Origin: an uncultured bacterium
GTDB lineage: Bacteria > CSSED10-310 > CALFER01
NCBI GenBank assembly: GCA_937951895.1
Contig: CALFER010000077.1
Coordinates: 44,076-108,075 of the forward strand
Length of the DNA stretch: 64,000 nucleotides
Reading direction: 5' to 3'
The translations under genes and the position numbers were made by a program. This document shows positions 7,628 through 16,169 of this stretch, in pieces. The notes under the pieces are model-generated. The model was not told where the DNA came from. It did no database searches and worked only from the letters and a program-made list of their open reading frames with translations. Positions within the stretch are counted from its first letter, which is position 1. Every line of letters begins with the position of its first letter.

Positions 7628-9031
7628 ATGACACGTATGGTACTGATCGGCCTGACGGTTCTGGTATCACCTGCATTGCTCGCACAGACTTTTGACTGTC
7701 CCACGTGGTCGATCGGGAAGTGGTGGGATATCGATTCGAGCTTCGATGTGGTGATATCGGGCGAACTGCCAGCGGAATTGACGTTCCACGAGGTGGATTG
7801 TCGATTGAGTGTTTTCGGCATCGAGAACAGAACGCTCACGCACGGATCGCATGCGTCTCATCAGGTCTATATTCTAAGGTATTCCGGGCTTCTGCACGGC
7901 GAAGGGGCGATCCGATATGACGGTGGACCCTTTCCGTTCTACTTCCAGGTGCGGATCCCGGATACGACTGTGACGGGTGAGATCTGGATCGATACACAGA
8001 CCCTGAGTCTCGTGGCCTGGTCGCGTGATTTGACCGGTCGGCTCGAATCGATTCAGGGAACTGCGTGGGAGGACATCGGCGAAATCCGGATGAATCCGAC
8101 GATCGAATACGATCCGAAGTGGGATCCGTACACCTTCCCGATCACAGTCGGCGACATCTGGCTCGGGGGCACTGATGTATATACTTTCGGTGACTATCGC
8201 ATCGCCCTGGAGCTTTTCTCGCCGGATGTGATCGACCAGCAGAGTTACGACGGCGTCGAATCGGATCAGTATTCAGCGGTTGCGGCTGGGATTGAGATGA
8301 TCGATGAGGTGGAAACGATCCGGATCGATATACAATTCGATTCCGGGGCTGAATCCGGAATCTGGTATGCGCCTGACCTCACCTGGAACAAGCGTCTCGA
8401 ATCGTCCGGAATGATGAACGACAGCATCTTCAATCTGACTGCATTCCGTTATGATACCGGCGAGTTCGGGGACACACCGGCGACTCCTCAGCCCACACGC
8501 ACACCGATTCCGCCGACCGTGACACCCACGGCCCGGCCGACGACTCCTCCGACGCCGACCCCGACCGGAACCCAGCCAACACCGACGGCGACATACACGC
8601 TTCCTCCCTGGATTCCGAAAACGCCGACTCCGACGCCGACTCCTCCGGCGTCTGCAACCGCGACCTCGACGCCGGGTGACGAAGTGATCAGCATCCAGAT
8701 CGGGACGAATCAACCGGTTTTTTCTGAAGGTGATTCGTTCGAACTGCTGACAACCATCACAAACCCGCTCGAATCCGTTTTCGCCATGGAATACATCATT
8801 CTCGAGTTTGAGGGGATGGTGTGGTTCTGGCCGGACTGGACGCCGGGTATCGACGGACAGTTCAGGATCATTCCGGGGGATACGCAGTTGAGGGATGAGA
8901 CGATTCTGGAGTTCATCTGTCCCGCCATCGAATCTCCGATTGACGGCATACGATTCTGGGCGATTCTGACCGAACCGGGGACGTACCGCGTTCTGGGCGA
9001 GTATGGTTCATGCTCCGTGCGATTCGAGTGA
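7628..9031 (+). CDS. Secreted protein with Pro/Thr linker and a C-terminal module shared with the beta-helix protein at 56102
   Basis: The ATG at 7628 follows a CAGGAG ribosome-binding site and gives 467 residues starting with a clear signal peptide (MVLIGLTVLVSPALLA, cleavage near AQ). Residues about 20-275 form an unrecognised beta-rich domain with many Trp, Asp and Tyr residues. Residues about 285-350 are a Pro/Thr-rich linker (repeats of PTPT, TPPTPT). The last 110 residues form a beta-rich module (ISIQIGTNQPVFSEGDSF...FWPDW) that resembles, in position and spacing of aromatic residues, the end of the minus-strand protein at 56102. The protein should be exported. Function is unknown. Confidence 0.75.
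   Translation: MTRMVLIGLTVLVSPALLAQTFDCPTWSIGKWWDIDSSFDVVISGELPAELTFHEVDCRLSVFGIENRTLTHGSHASHQVYILRYSGLLHGEGAIRYDGGPFPFYFQVRIPDTTVTGEIWIDTQTLSLVAWSRDLTGRLESIQGTAWEDIGEIRMNPTIEYDPKWDPYTFPITVGDIWLGGTDVYTFGDYRIALELFSPDVIDQQSYDGVESDQYSAVAAGIEMIDEVETIRIDIQFDSGAESGIWYAPDLTWNKRLESSGMMNDSIFNLTAFRYDTGEFGDTPATPQPTRTPIPPTVTPTARPTTPPTPTPTGTQPTPTATYTLPPWIPKTPTPTPTPPASATATSTPGDEVISIQIGTNQPVFSEGDSFELLTTITNPLESVFAMEYIILEFEGMVWFWPDWTPGIDGQFRIIPGDTQLRDETILEFICPAIESPIDGIRFWAILTEPGTYRVLGEYGSCSVRFE
8474..8679 (+). repeat. Pro/Thr-coding low-complexity repeat (linker of the secreted protein)
   Basis: Degenerate repeats of ccgac(g/c) triplets encode a Pro/Thr-rich linker between the two folded parts of the secreted protein. 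It is in frame with the gene and has no spacer structure, so it is not a CRISPR array or a satellite. Confidence 0.75.
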
Positions 9032-9135
9032 TCCGGGGAGACCGTTGCGACGGAACCCGATCGTGAATCCCGGGTTCCATCCGGGCATAAAATCCAGTTG
9101 AATATTCGCATGATATTGTGTTGAATGACGGTGAT

Positions 9136-11940
9136 ATGCCGGATCAATCATTCACGTCGTGTCCGAAATGCGGTAAAGAGAATCCGTCCCAGCATGTCTT
9201 CTGCGGGATCTGCGGCAGTCGTCTGGACGTTACTGCGAGCAATCCGGGGTTGACTCTGGACGATCTGACCGAAGCCAAATTTCTGGAACGGGCCATGGCG
9301 GGGAAGTTCCGCATCGAGAAAGAGCTTGGACGCGGCGGGTTCGGTGTTGTTTTTCGGGCTCAGGATCTGCTGCTTGACCGGACGGTCGCCATCAAAGCGC
9401 TTCACCTGACCAAGAGCGGCGACCAGCAACTCGTGCGCCGCTTCATCAAGGAAGCACGGCTTTCCGCGAAACTCGAACACCCCAATATCGTTCGGATCTA
9501 CACGATCGATTCGGCCGGTCTGATTCACTATTTCATCATGGAGTTCGTCGATGGACCGACGATCAAGGACTATCTGAATGAACGCGGCGTGTTCTCGCCG
9601 TACGATACCGTCAAGTATGCCAAGGACATTCTGAACGCTCTCGCATTCGCACACGATCATGGCATCGTGCATCGGGATATCAAGCCGGCAAACGTGATCC
9701 TGAAGCGCGAGGAGTTTGCGGTTGTTACGGATTTCGGAATTGCCAAAGCGCTCTGGTCCGATGCGACGGCCCTGACGACCGGTGTGATCGGAACGCCGAT
9801 TTACATGGCCCCGGAACTGTTCCGCGGAGAAGATTCGGATGGCCGCACGGATCAGTATTCCTGCGGTGTCATGCTGTTCGAGATGCTCACGGGAGAACCG
9901 CCGTTCGTCGCCCAGGGAACGCTCCTGATCCAGCAGCACATTGCCGGTCAGATTCCCTCCATTCGACAGCGCAATCCGGATGTTCCCGTCGAAATCGAAG
10001 AGATCGTGACGCGGATGTTGCGCAAGAAACGTGAGGATCGATTCAAGGATTGCCATGCCATCCTCGAGGCGCTCGATGCCCTCGATGTCAGTCAGCTTCC
10101 TCGTGAAACGGATGTTCTGACACAAAGCGTCACGCTGGCTGATTTTTCTCTGGGTAATCTCGTCGAACGCGCTCAGGCCGCCCTCGTCGACAAAGAATAC
10201 GAAAAAGCGCTCGAGTTCATGAATGCCGCGCATATCCTGTCTCCGGACAATCTGGATATTCAGGTTCAACTCGAGCAGATTCGATTGCGGAAGGAGAGCG
10301 AACAGAAAGTCGAGGATCTCGTTCGGGAAGGAATCGCGCGTTTCCACGAAGGACGATTCACTCAGGCCATCTCATCCTGGGAACTGGCTCTCGCGCTCGA
10401 TAAAACCCATTCCGATATCCCTAAATACATCGATCAGGCTCAGAAACTGAAAATCGCGGCGGATCGCGGAGAAGCCTTGAAAGCGGAAGGGCTTCGCGCC
10501 CTGAATCAGCAGCGCTTTGAAACGGCGGTTCAGAAATTCGAAGCCGCCCGCGAACTCCTCACGAATGATTCCGAGTTGCCGGATCTGATCGAGCGCGCTC
10601 AGGTCGCCGGGCGAGATGCTGAAGAGGTGCGGGATCTGCTGGACAAGGCCGAGGAATATCGGGTGAATTTCCGGTTTGATGAAGCGATCGAGATTTACCG
10701 CAGGGTGTTGAAGCTGGATCCTGAGCGTGTGACGGCGAAGCAGTTTCTCGAGAAGGCGATCCAGGATCAGAAGACGTACGCGGAGTTTCTGACCCTTGAA
10801 AATAAATGGCGCCGGATGGCGGAGCAGGGGCAATTCCATGCGGCACTTGCCGAGATCGAATCGGCGATTCCGGCGTTCCATGAGTTTCAAGGCGCGATCC
10901 GGAAGCTCATCGGTGAGATCAAACGGGATCAGGACAAACAGGCGACCATCGTGAGGCTGGCGGCGCTGGCGAAGGATTTCGAGGAGAAGGGGAAGACGGC
11001 GGAAGCCGAGGATGTCTGGAACAAGATTCAGAGCGTCGAGCCGAATCATCCCGTGCTGACCGGACGGAGAAGCGCCGCCCGGCCGCCCGTCGCACCGCAA
11101 TCGGAGCCTCCCTCCAAACCATCGGGCGCTCCAGCCCCCGCCGCTGCTGCTCAACCCCCACCGAGTCTCTCGTCCCCTCAAACGCCTTCTGCAAGCAAGT
11201 CGCCCACCGGCTTCCGCATCGGCCTCGGCATCTTCGGCATCGTCATCGTTGCCGTCGGGGTGCTCTGGTCACTGAAGCCGGATGTGTTCAGTCACACCAA
11301 CCCCGCCCTTCTGCCGACCATGCCGGCGACCGTTTCTCCGACATCGATCCCGATCCAATCCGCGGTTCCGGAAGCGACCCGGACACTTCCTGCGCCGACC
11401 GTTCCGGCCGTTGTCGAGACGGCGCTCCCCGTGGAACCTACGATCATGCCGAGTGTGACCCCCGCTGATACGGCGACTCAGTTGCCGGATACTCCGACAC
11501 TTGAACCCAGAGTAACGGTTGCTGTCCAGCCGACCCGCTCGCCGACGCCGCGTGCGACGGCGACGCCGAAACCGACGCAGATGTCGACAAGTGATTCCGA
11601 GGCGGATGACAGTGACGGTTTTTCGGGGATGGATATGCCGCGGGCGATCCGTCATATCGAAAAGCTCGTGGCCGAAAAGAAGTACCGGCGCGCGATGCGC
11701 GGAATCATGTCGGTTCTGACGAAGGAACCCCGCAACGAGACTGCGCTTCAATTGCGACTCGAAGTGTCGGACATCCTGGAACGGTCGAACGGATTGGCGG
11801 AAGTCGCTCGCAGGATGATCGCACAGAACGATAATCGGGAAGCTCGCGATATCATCACCAAACTGGCGGAACTCGACCCCTTCCATCCTGCGTTGAAAGA
11901 GTTGCGTCGCTCAGTCGGTGATTCCTCCGGAAATCCCTGA
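9136..11940 (+). CDS. Zinc-ribbon Ser/Thr protein kinase with TPRs and a transmembrane segment
   Basis: About 934 residues from the ATG at 9136; a GTG six codons upstream is also open. An N-terminal zinc ribbon (CPKCGKENPSQHVFCGICG) is followed by a Hanks-type kinase domain, about residues 60-325: GRGGFGVVFRAQD, VAIKAL, HRDIKPANV, DFGIAKAL and MAPELF, so all catalytic residues are present. Residues about 340-650 are helical TPR-like repeats. A Pro/Ala-rich stretch leads to one membrane helix (GLGIFGIVIVAVGVLW, about 700), a second Pro/Thr-rich region and a C-terminal helical repeat. Kinase and TPRs should be cytoplasmic and the C-terminal part outside. It ends one base before the next kinase gene, so the two form an operon. 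Confidence 0.93.
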   Translation: MPDQSFTSCPKCGKENPSQHVFCGICGSRLDVTASNPGLTLDDLTEAKFLERAMAGKFRIEKELGRGGFGVVFRAQDLLLDRTVAIKALHLTKSGDQQLVRRFIKEARLSAKLEHPNIVRIYTIDSAGLIHYFIMEFVDGPTIKDYLNERGVFSPYDTVKYAKDILNALAFAHDHGIVHRDIKPANVILKREEFAVVTDFGIAKALWSDATALTTGVIGTPIYMAPELFRGEDSDGRTDQYSCGVMLFEMLTGEPPFVAQGTLLIQQHIAGQIPSIRQRNPDVPVEIEEIVTRMLRKKREDRFKDCHAILEALDALDVSQLPRETDVLTQSVTLADFSLGNLVERAQAALVDKEYEKALEFMNAAHILSPDNLDIQVQLEQIRLRKESEQKVEDLVREGIARFHEGRFTQAISSWELALALDKTHSDIPKYIDQAQKLKIAADRGEALKAEGLRALNQQRFETAVQKFEAARELLTNDSELPDLIERAQVAGRDAEEVRDLLDKAEEYRVNFRFDEAIEIYRRVLKLDPERVTAKQFLEKAIQDQKTYAEFLTLENKWRRMAEQGQFHAALAEIESAIPAFHEFQGAIRKLIGEIKRDQDKQATIVRLAALAKDFEEKGKTAEAEDVWNKIQSVEPNHPVLTGRRSAARPPVAPQSEPPSKPSGAPAPAAAAQPPPSLSSPQTPSASKSPTGFRIGLGIFGIVIVAVGVLWSLKPDVFSHTNPALLPTMPATVSPTSIPIQSAVPEATRTLPAPTVPAVVETALPVEPTIMPSVTPADTATQLPDTPTLEPRVTVAVQPTRSPTPRATATPKPTQMSTSDSEADDSDGFSGMDMPRAIRHIEKLVAEKKYRRAMRGIMSVLTKEPRNETALQLRLEVSDILERSNGLAEVARRMIAQNDNREARDIITKLAELDPFHPALKELRRSVGDSSGNP

Positions 11941-11941
11941 T

Positions 11942-13636
11942 ATGGATCGCAATCAATTTCTGAATCGTCAAATCCGGGAGTATCGTCTGCAGGAATGCAT
12001 CGGTTCCGGTGGAATGGGAGCGGTTTTCAAGGGCATCCATGTGCGGCTCAATGCCGTCCGCGCGATCAAGGTGCTGCAGGCCGAGTTGCTCCATGAGACG
12101 CATTTCAAGGCGCGCTTCGAGACTGAAGCGCAGACCCTGGCCCAGCTCGATCACCCCAACCTGGTCAGAGTCTATGAGTTTTTTGAGGAAGAAGATCATC
12201 TTTTTCTGATCATGGAGTATATTTCGGGGGAAAGTCTTTTCGATCGGATGCAGTTCTGGGGCAAGATCCCGATACCCCGGGCCGTGGACATCGTTGCACA
12301 AGCCTGCGATGGGCTCGCGCATGCTCATGCGAGAGGCATTGTGCATCGCGACCTGTCACCGGACAATCTGCTCATCACACTGAACAGCAAGGGCGAAGAC
12401 ATTCTGAAAGTCATCGATTTCGGGATCGCAAAAAACGTATTTGAGAAGTACTCCGCGAAGACAGGGGCGGACGATAACGTGACCATCCCGGGGGCGTTCA
12501 TCGGGAAAGTGCGATATTGCAGCCCGGAGCAGGCGGAAGGCGCACCGATCGATCATCGCAGTGACCAGTATTCGCTGGCTTTGATTCTCTACGAAGTCGT
12601 ATCCGATTCCATGCCATTTATCGCGGATTCTCCGATCGCCACCCTGGCGATGAAGATGCACCAGGATATCCCGCCACTCCGGACAGTTCTTCAATCGCCT
12701 CAGATGTCGGATCAGTTCGAGTCGGTGATCATGCGAGCGCTCAGCCGCGATCCCTCGAAACGCTTCACGGACATCGGGATTTTCAAGGATTCGTTGATCG
12801 AATCGCTGCAGGAGCAGCAGAAAGAGACGACGGAGGAGGATCCTGACAAGACCGGGCTTGCGATTCGGGAGGCTCCCGAGATCATTGCCAGGGTCCGATC
12901 CGTATCCCGACAGGAGAGCGGGGATGCGATCGAGATTGTCCGCTCATCGGAGTTATCGGATCTTGATGAAGACATCGAGATTGCCCGGCATCGGCCTTCC
13001 GAACGACCGATTCCGACCGGCCGGCAGATCAATCGGATGTCCCAGACGGAGAACTCGCTGAAACGGATTCGCCGGAAACGCATCCAAAAAAAGGCATTTC
13101 TGATTGTCTTTTCGATCATGATGTGGTGTGTCGGAGGCGGATTGTGGTTGCGGTTTTCCAGCGATCGGTGGGCATTGAATTCGAATGCGTGGATCCAGCG
13201 CGTCACGGGTGTTGCGATACGGAGCCGGCAGGATCGGACGGTGGCGGACGAGACAGTCCGGAAACCGGAAAAGCCGCGGGTTGATCGTGGGAAGGGGGAG
13301 GCTGTCGCGGCATCGAGTTCGATGTCCGGAGGAACGACCGAAAACGGCCCGTTTCTCAGTAACAGCAAGGGAGTCGTCGCCCCTCGGGTTCTGGAATCCC
13401 CCCCTCCGAAGATTCCTCGAACACTCGATCCGGTTTCATTGCCGATCAGCGTGCCGATTCAGGTGGTCATTCTCAGGGACGGCCGTCTGGGTCGCGCCGA
13501 GTTGACGCGATCCATCCATCCGGATTTTGACCGGGAAGCGCTGGCTGTTATCCAGAAATGGACATTCGCTCCCGGAACACGTTTCGGGCAACCGGCTGAT
13601 ATCATCATGGATCTGAAGGTCGAGTTCAGGCGCTGA
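11942..13636 (+). CDS. Ser/Thr protein kinase fused to a TonB C-terminal domain
   Basis: 564 residues, ATG at 11942, one base after the previous stop. The kinase domain spans about 20-285: GSGGMGAVFKG, VRAIKVL, HRDLSPDN, DFGIAKN and SPEQAEG. The catalytic loop has Ser where most bacterial Ser/Thr kinases have Lys (HRDLKPxN); the Asp and Asn are kept. A basic stretch (KRIRRKRIQKK) precedes a membrane helix at about 382-402. After a low-complexity linker the last 65 residues match the TonB C-terminal fold: VPIQVVILRDGRLGRAEL, then HPDFDREALAVIQKWTFAPG. This places the TonB domain in the periplasm and the kinase in the cytoplasm, a receptor-like layout. It probably works with the adjacent zinc-ribbon kinase. 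Confidence 0.9.
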   Translation: MDRNQFLNRQIREYRLQECIGSGGMGAVFKGIHVRLNAVRAIKVLQAELLHETHFKARFETEAQTLAQLDHPNLVRVYEFFEEEDHLFLIMEYISGESLFDRMQFWGKIPIPRAVDIVAQACDGLAHAHARGIVHRDLSPDNLLITLNSKGEDILKVIDFGIAKNVFEKYSAKTGADDNVTIPGAFIGKVRYCSPEQAEGAPIDHRSDQYSLALILYEVVSDSMPFIADSPIATLAMKMHQDIPPLRTVLQSPQMSDQFESVIMRALSRDPSKRFTDIGIFKDSLIESLQEQQKETTEEDPDKTGLAIREAPEIIARVRSVSRQESGDAIEIVRSSELSDLDEDIEIARHRPSERPIPTGRQINRMSQTENSLKRIRRKRIQKKAFLIVFSIMMWCVGGGLWLRFSSDRWALNSNAWIQRVTGVAIRSRQDRTVADETVRKPEKPRVDRGKGEAVAASSSMSGGTTENGPFLSNSKGVVAPRVLESPPPKIPRTLDPVSLPISVPIQVVILRDGRLGRAELTRSIHPDFDREALAVIQKWTFAPGTRFGQPADIIMDLKVEFRR

Positions 13637-13683
13637 CTGTTGGCGGGCTCTGATCGAGACCATGCGGGAAATGGGAGGAAAAC

Positions 13684-14565
13684 ATGGCGCGCTGGATGAT
13701 TGTTATCGGGCTATGCCTGATGGGTGCCGCGACAATGGCGCAAACCATCACGATCGGGACATTCAACATTCACAAGCCGGAGGCGACGCCGGCACCGGAT
13801 CGCATGAAAAACATCGCTCGTTTCTGTGAGGGAATCGATCTGCTCGCCCTTCAGGAAGTTGATGAGACCGGTAGTGAAGTGGAAACGATTGCCGGCTTGA
13901 TGGGTTCGGAGTATCGATGGTGTGTCTCGGATGTCACGCTTCATGAACGATTCGGTTTCATCTGGAGACCGCCCGTCGTGCAGATCGGTGAACCGGGATT
14001 CTGTGATGCCCTGGATCTGGGTCGCAAACCGTATTCAGCGCGTTTCAGGGCAGGAAACTTCGATTTTGAGATTGTGACGGTACACCTGTTCTGGCAGGGG
14101 TCGAAGAAGACATATCCGCACACGCGGGGTGTTGAGATCAAGAAACTGGATGATTGGCTGTGCGATCGGAAAGATCCGGAACTGGATCTGATCCTGACCG
14201 GTGATTTCAATGAACCGCAGGTGTATTACGGGATGAACTACCCTCCGCCTCATAGTTCGCATGCATTTTTCTATGATTTTCTGGCGCGGCATGGGCTGTT
14301 GTCGGTTTCGCTGGAGCAGAGGATTCCCACGAGTCTGATGAATGCCAATATCTACGATCACATCATCTTCAATACAGCCGGTTACTTCACTTCCGAGTTT
14401 GCCGGATCGTCCTCGATTGCCGTGCGACAGTGGGAGAAGGAGTTCGACATCAGCAAGGATGGTGTGCTGGATTACAGGGAGTTTGAAACGGCAAAAGGGG
14501 CCGCGTCGGATCATCGGATCGTGACGGCGGTATTTCGAATCGATCAGCCGGACGATGACGAGTAG
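13684..14565 (+). CDS. Secreted endonuclease/exonuclease/phosphatase-family protein with an EF-hand loop
   Basis: 293 residues, start preceded by GGGAGGAAA. An N-terminal signal peptide (MIVIGLCLMGAATMA) is followed by the EEP fold: IGTFNIHKPE, LALQEVDETGSE (catalytic Glu), TGDFNEP and, near the end, ASDHRIVTAVF (catalytic SDH). Such exported EEP enzymes are nucleases or phosphodiesterases. Just before the SDH motif (residues 255-266, bases 14446-14481) is DISKDGVLDYRE, a canonical 12-residue EF-hand calcium loop (D1, S3, D5, G6, L8, E12). Substrate unknown. Confidence 0.88.
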   Translation: MARWMIVIGLCLMGAATMAQTITIGTFNIHKPEATPAPDRMKNIARFCEGIDLLALQEVDETGSEVETIAGLMGSEYRWCVSDVTLHERFGFIWRPPVVQIGEPGFCDALDLGRKPYSARFRAGNFDFEIVTVHLFWQGSKKTYPHTRGVEIKKLDDWLCDRKDPELDLILTGDFNEPQVYYGMNYPPPHSSHAFFYDFLARHGLLSVSLEQRIPTSLMNANIYDHIIFNTAGYFTSEFAGSSSIAVRQWEKEFDISKDGVLDYREFETAKGAASDHRIVTAVFRIDQPDDDE

Positions 14566-14600
14566 TCGCATGTCTGTCCGTTGAAATTGTGCATGAGTTG

Positions 14601-14629
14601 TTGCCTTTCCCGATTTCTTGAGGTATCAT
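14601..14629 (+). promoter_or_regulatory. Putative sigma-70-type promoter for the secreted protein at 14671
   Basis: TTGCCT at 14601-14606 and TATCAT at 14624-14629, spaced by 17 bases, lie 42 bases upstream of the ATG. The -10 matches TATAAT at five of six positions and the -35 matches TTGACA at four. Confidence 0.45.
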
Positions 14630-14670
14630 CCGTGTGTTTTGCGGCTTTTCCCGTTAAGGAGGTAGTTTCG

Positions 14671-15987
14671 ATGCGGAAATTGCCTGGAATCGTTCTCATA
14701 GTTACCCTCATTTCGTTGTTGACACCCTCGTTCTCCCACGCGGCGCTTCCTGAAATTTACCAGGGTTTTCCGGAAGAAACCGACGCCGGCAAGTTTCTCT
14801 GCGGGATACATTTCTGGCGGGGTTTGCCGCCATGCCTGAAGGAAACGGCGCAGTTCGGTGCATATGTACGCTATCCGACCCGCGAAAAAGCGAAGATCAT
14901 TCTCGATAGCTACCTGGTCGACGGATTCTATTCCGAAGGACTTCTCGTTTCCCTCTTCGGAAGTCTTGCAACGGGCTCATACCAGCCGATCAAATCCGTT
15001 CCCGCAAGCAGTTACTGGGATTCCGCCTTCTTCGCGCTGGTGAAACTGGACTACCGTCTGGAAGCCAAGCAACTGCTGATGGATGTGGTGCTGGATCGGG
15101 ACTGGGCGACGGGCAGGTTCATCGAGGATCGCTACAAGGCTCTCGATACGCTCTCCACCGAACGCCTCATTACGCTCAAGGAATACAAACCCCTTGTCGA
15201 GATGCTGAACAAAGAGATCCAGAGTCCGAATCCGAATGTTCACTGGATCAACAGTATGATCTTTGCCCTGTCGAGTTTTCGGGAATGGAATGAAGAACTG
15301 CTTCCGATTCTGCGAAATGCGTTCAATGTCATTACGCCGGGTTTCTATCGCCCTGTCCTCAAAGCGTTTCTCGATTTCGAAACCCGTGATGACGCCGCGT
15401 TCATCATGTCGCAGATCCTCGATGGGAAAGTCACGGATCTGAACGATCAGAAGCTGTGCATTCGAGCCGCCTATGTTCTGGATTATGAAGCGGTTCTTTC
15501 GGCAATGGACCAACTCGAGAAGAAACCCGGGCAGTCTCCGGAGTTGCTCGCGTATTGCACATCGGTTCGCACCAGACTCAATTGGTTTGGAAACTGGGAG
15601 ATTCTCGATGCGAAGGATACCTTCGATGCCGGACTCAAGGACGAGCAGTTGGTATTCAAGATGGCCTATTCTCTTGACGAGAAGGAAGATATCGCGAACT
15701 TCACGATGATGATGTCCATCTCGGATGATCTCCCGATGAAACCGATCGGTATGGACGATCTCATGGAAGGAAACGGTGTTTCCTTTGAATGCACGAAAGA
15801 TGAACTGACCTATGTGATCTATGATTCTGCATCACGCAGCACGCATCGGAAAGTGTTCAAGGTCAGTGAGGGTAAAGGCCGTGGTGAAGAAGGTAAAGTT
15901 TACCTGAAGTTCGAGATACCGGGTGAAGTGGATGCCAAGGGCACTCCGAAACTCGGACATATCGTCATCGAAAAAGTCAGTGTGTAA
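14671..15987 (+). CDS. Secreted hypothetical protein with helical repeats, 438 aa
   Basis: The ATG at 14671 is chosen because AAGGAGG lies 8 bases upstream and because it begins a signal peptide (LPGIVLIVTLISLLTPSFSHA). Upstream in-frame ATGs would place residues before the signal. Residues about 60-330 are helix-rich with repeated short Leu/Ala segments, resembling HEAT-type or other alpha-solenoid repeats; the last 110 residues are more beta-like and charged (TKDELTYVIYDSASR). I do not recognise the family. It has its own promoter and is followed by a strong terminator, so it is probably a single-gene transcript. Confidence 0.78.
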   Translation: MRKLPGIVLIVTLISLLTPSFSHAALPEIYQGFPEETDAGKFLCGIHFWRGLPPCLKETAQFGAYVRYPTREKAKIILDSYLVDGFYSEGLLVSLFGSLATGSYQPIKSVPASSYWDSAFFALVKLDYRLEAKQLLMDVVLDRDWATGRFIEDRYKALDTLSTERLITLKEYKPLVEMLNKEIQSPNPNVHWINSMIFALSSFREWNEELLPILRNAFNVITPGFYRPVLKAFLDFETRDDAAFIMSQILDGKVTDLNDQKLCIRAAYVLDYEAVLSAMDQLEKKPGQSPELLAYCTSVRTRLNWFGNWEILDAKDTFDAGLKDEQLVFKMAYSLDEKEDIANFTMMMSISDDLPMKPIGMDDLMEGNGVSFECTKDELTYVIYDSASRSTHRKVFKVSEGKGRGEEGKVYLKFEIPGEVDAKGTPKLGHIVIEKVSV

Positions 15988-16001
15988 CACCGTCTGTTCC
16001 G

Positions 16002-16033
16002 AGGCCGGGGGGAGTCCTCCCGGCCTTTTTTTT
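16002..16033 (+). terminator. Intrinsic terminator
   Basis: AGGCCGGG at 16002-16009 pairs perfectly with CCCGGCCT at 16019-16026, and a run of eight T follows (16026-16033). It lies 15 bases after the stop of the gene at 14671-15987, which it should end. Confidence 0.9.
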
Positions 16034-16075
16034 GCTCGCACAGGAAACCCTCATGGCCCATCCTCGTATATCAAA

Positions 16076-16104
16076 TTGCGTCGCGCCTGCGACACTGCTA
16101 GGAT
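16076..16104 (+). promoter_or_regulatory. Putative sigma-70-type promoter for tldD
   Basis: TTGCGT at 16076-16081 and TAGGAT at 16099-16104 with a 17-base spacer, 65 bases upstream of the tldD start and just downstream of the preceding terminator. Both hexamers match the consensus at four of six positions. Confidence 0.45.
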
Positions 16105-16169
16105 CGCTCTGAACCCGGCGGCCGGATCGCTCTTCGATCGAATCGCCTTGTCCGAAAAAGGAGTCTGTC

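Noticed and set aside
8474..8679. Candidate tandem repeat or CRISPR
   Set aside because: The triplet repeats are in frame and encode the Pro/Thr linker; no constant repeats with unique spacers.
9148..10347. 399-residue minus-strand open frame
   Set aside because: Antisense to the kinase domain with all its catalytic motifs on the plus strand.
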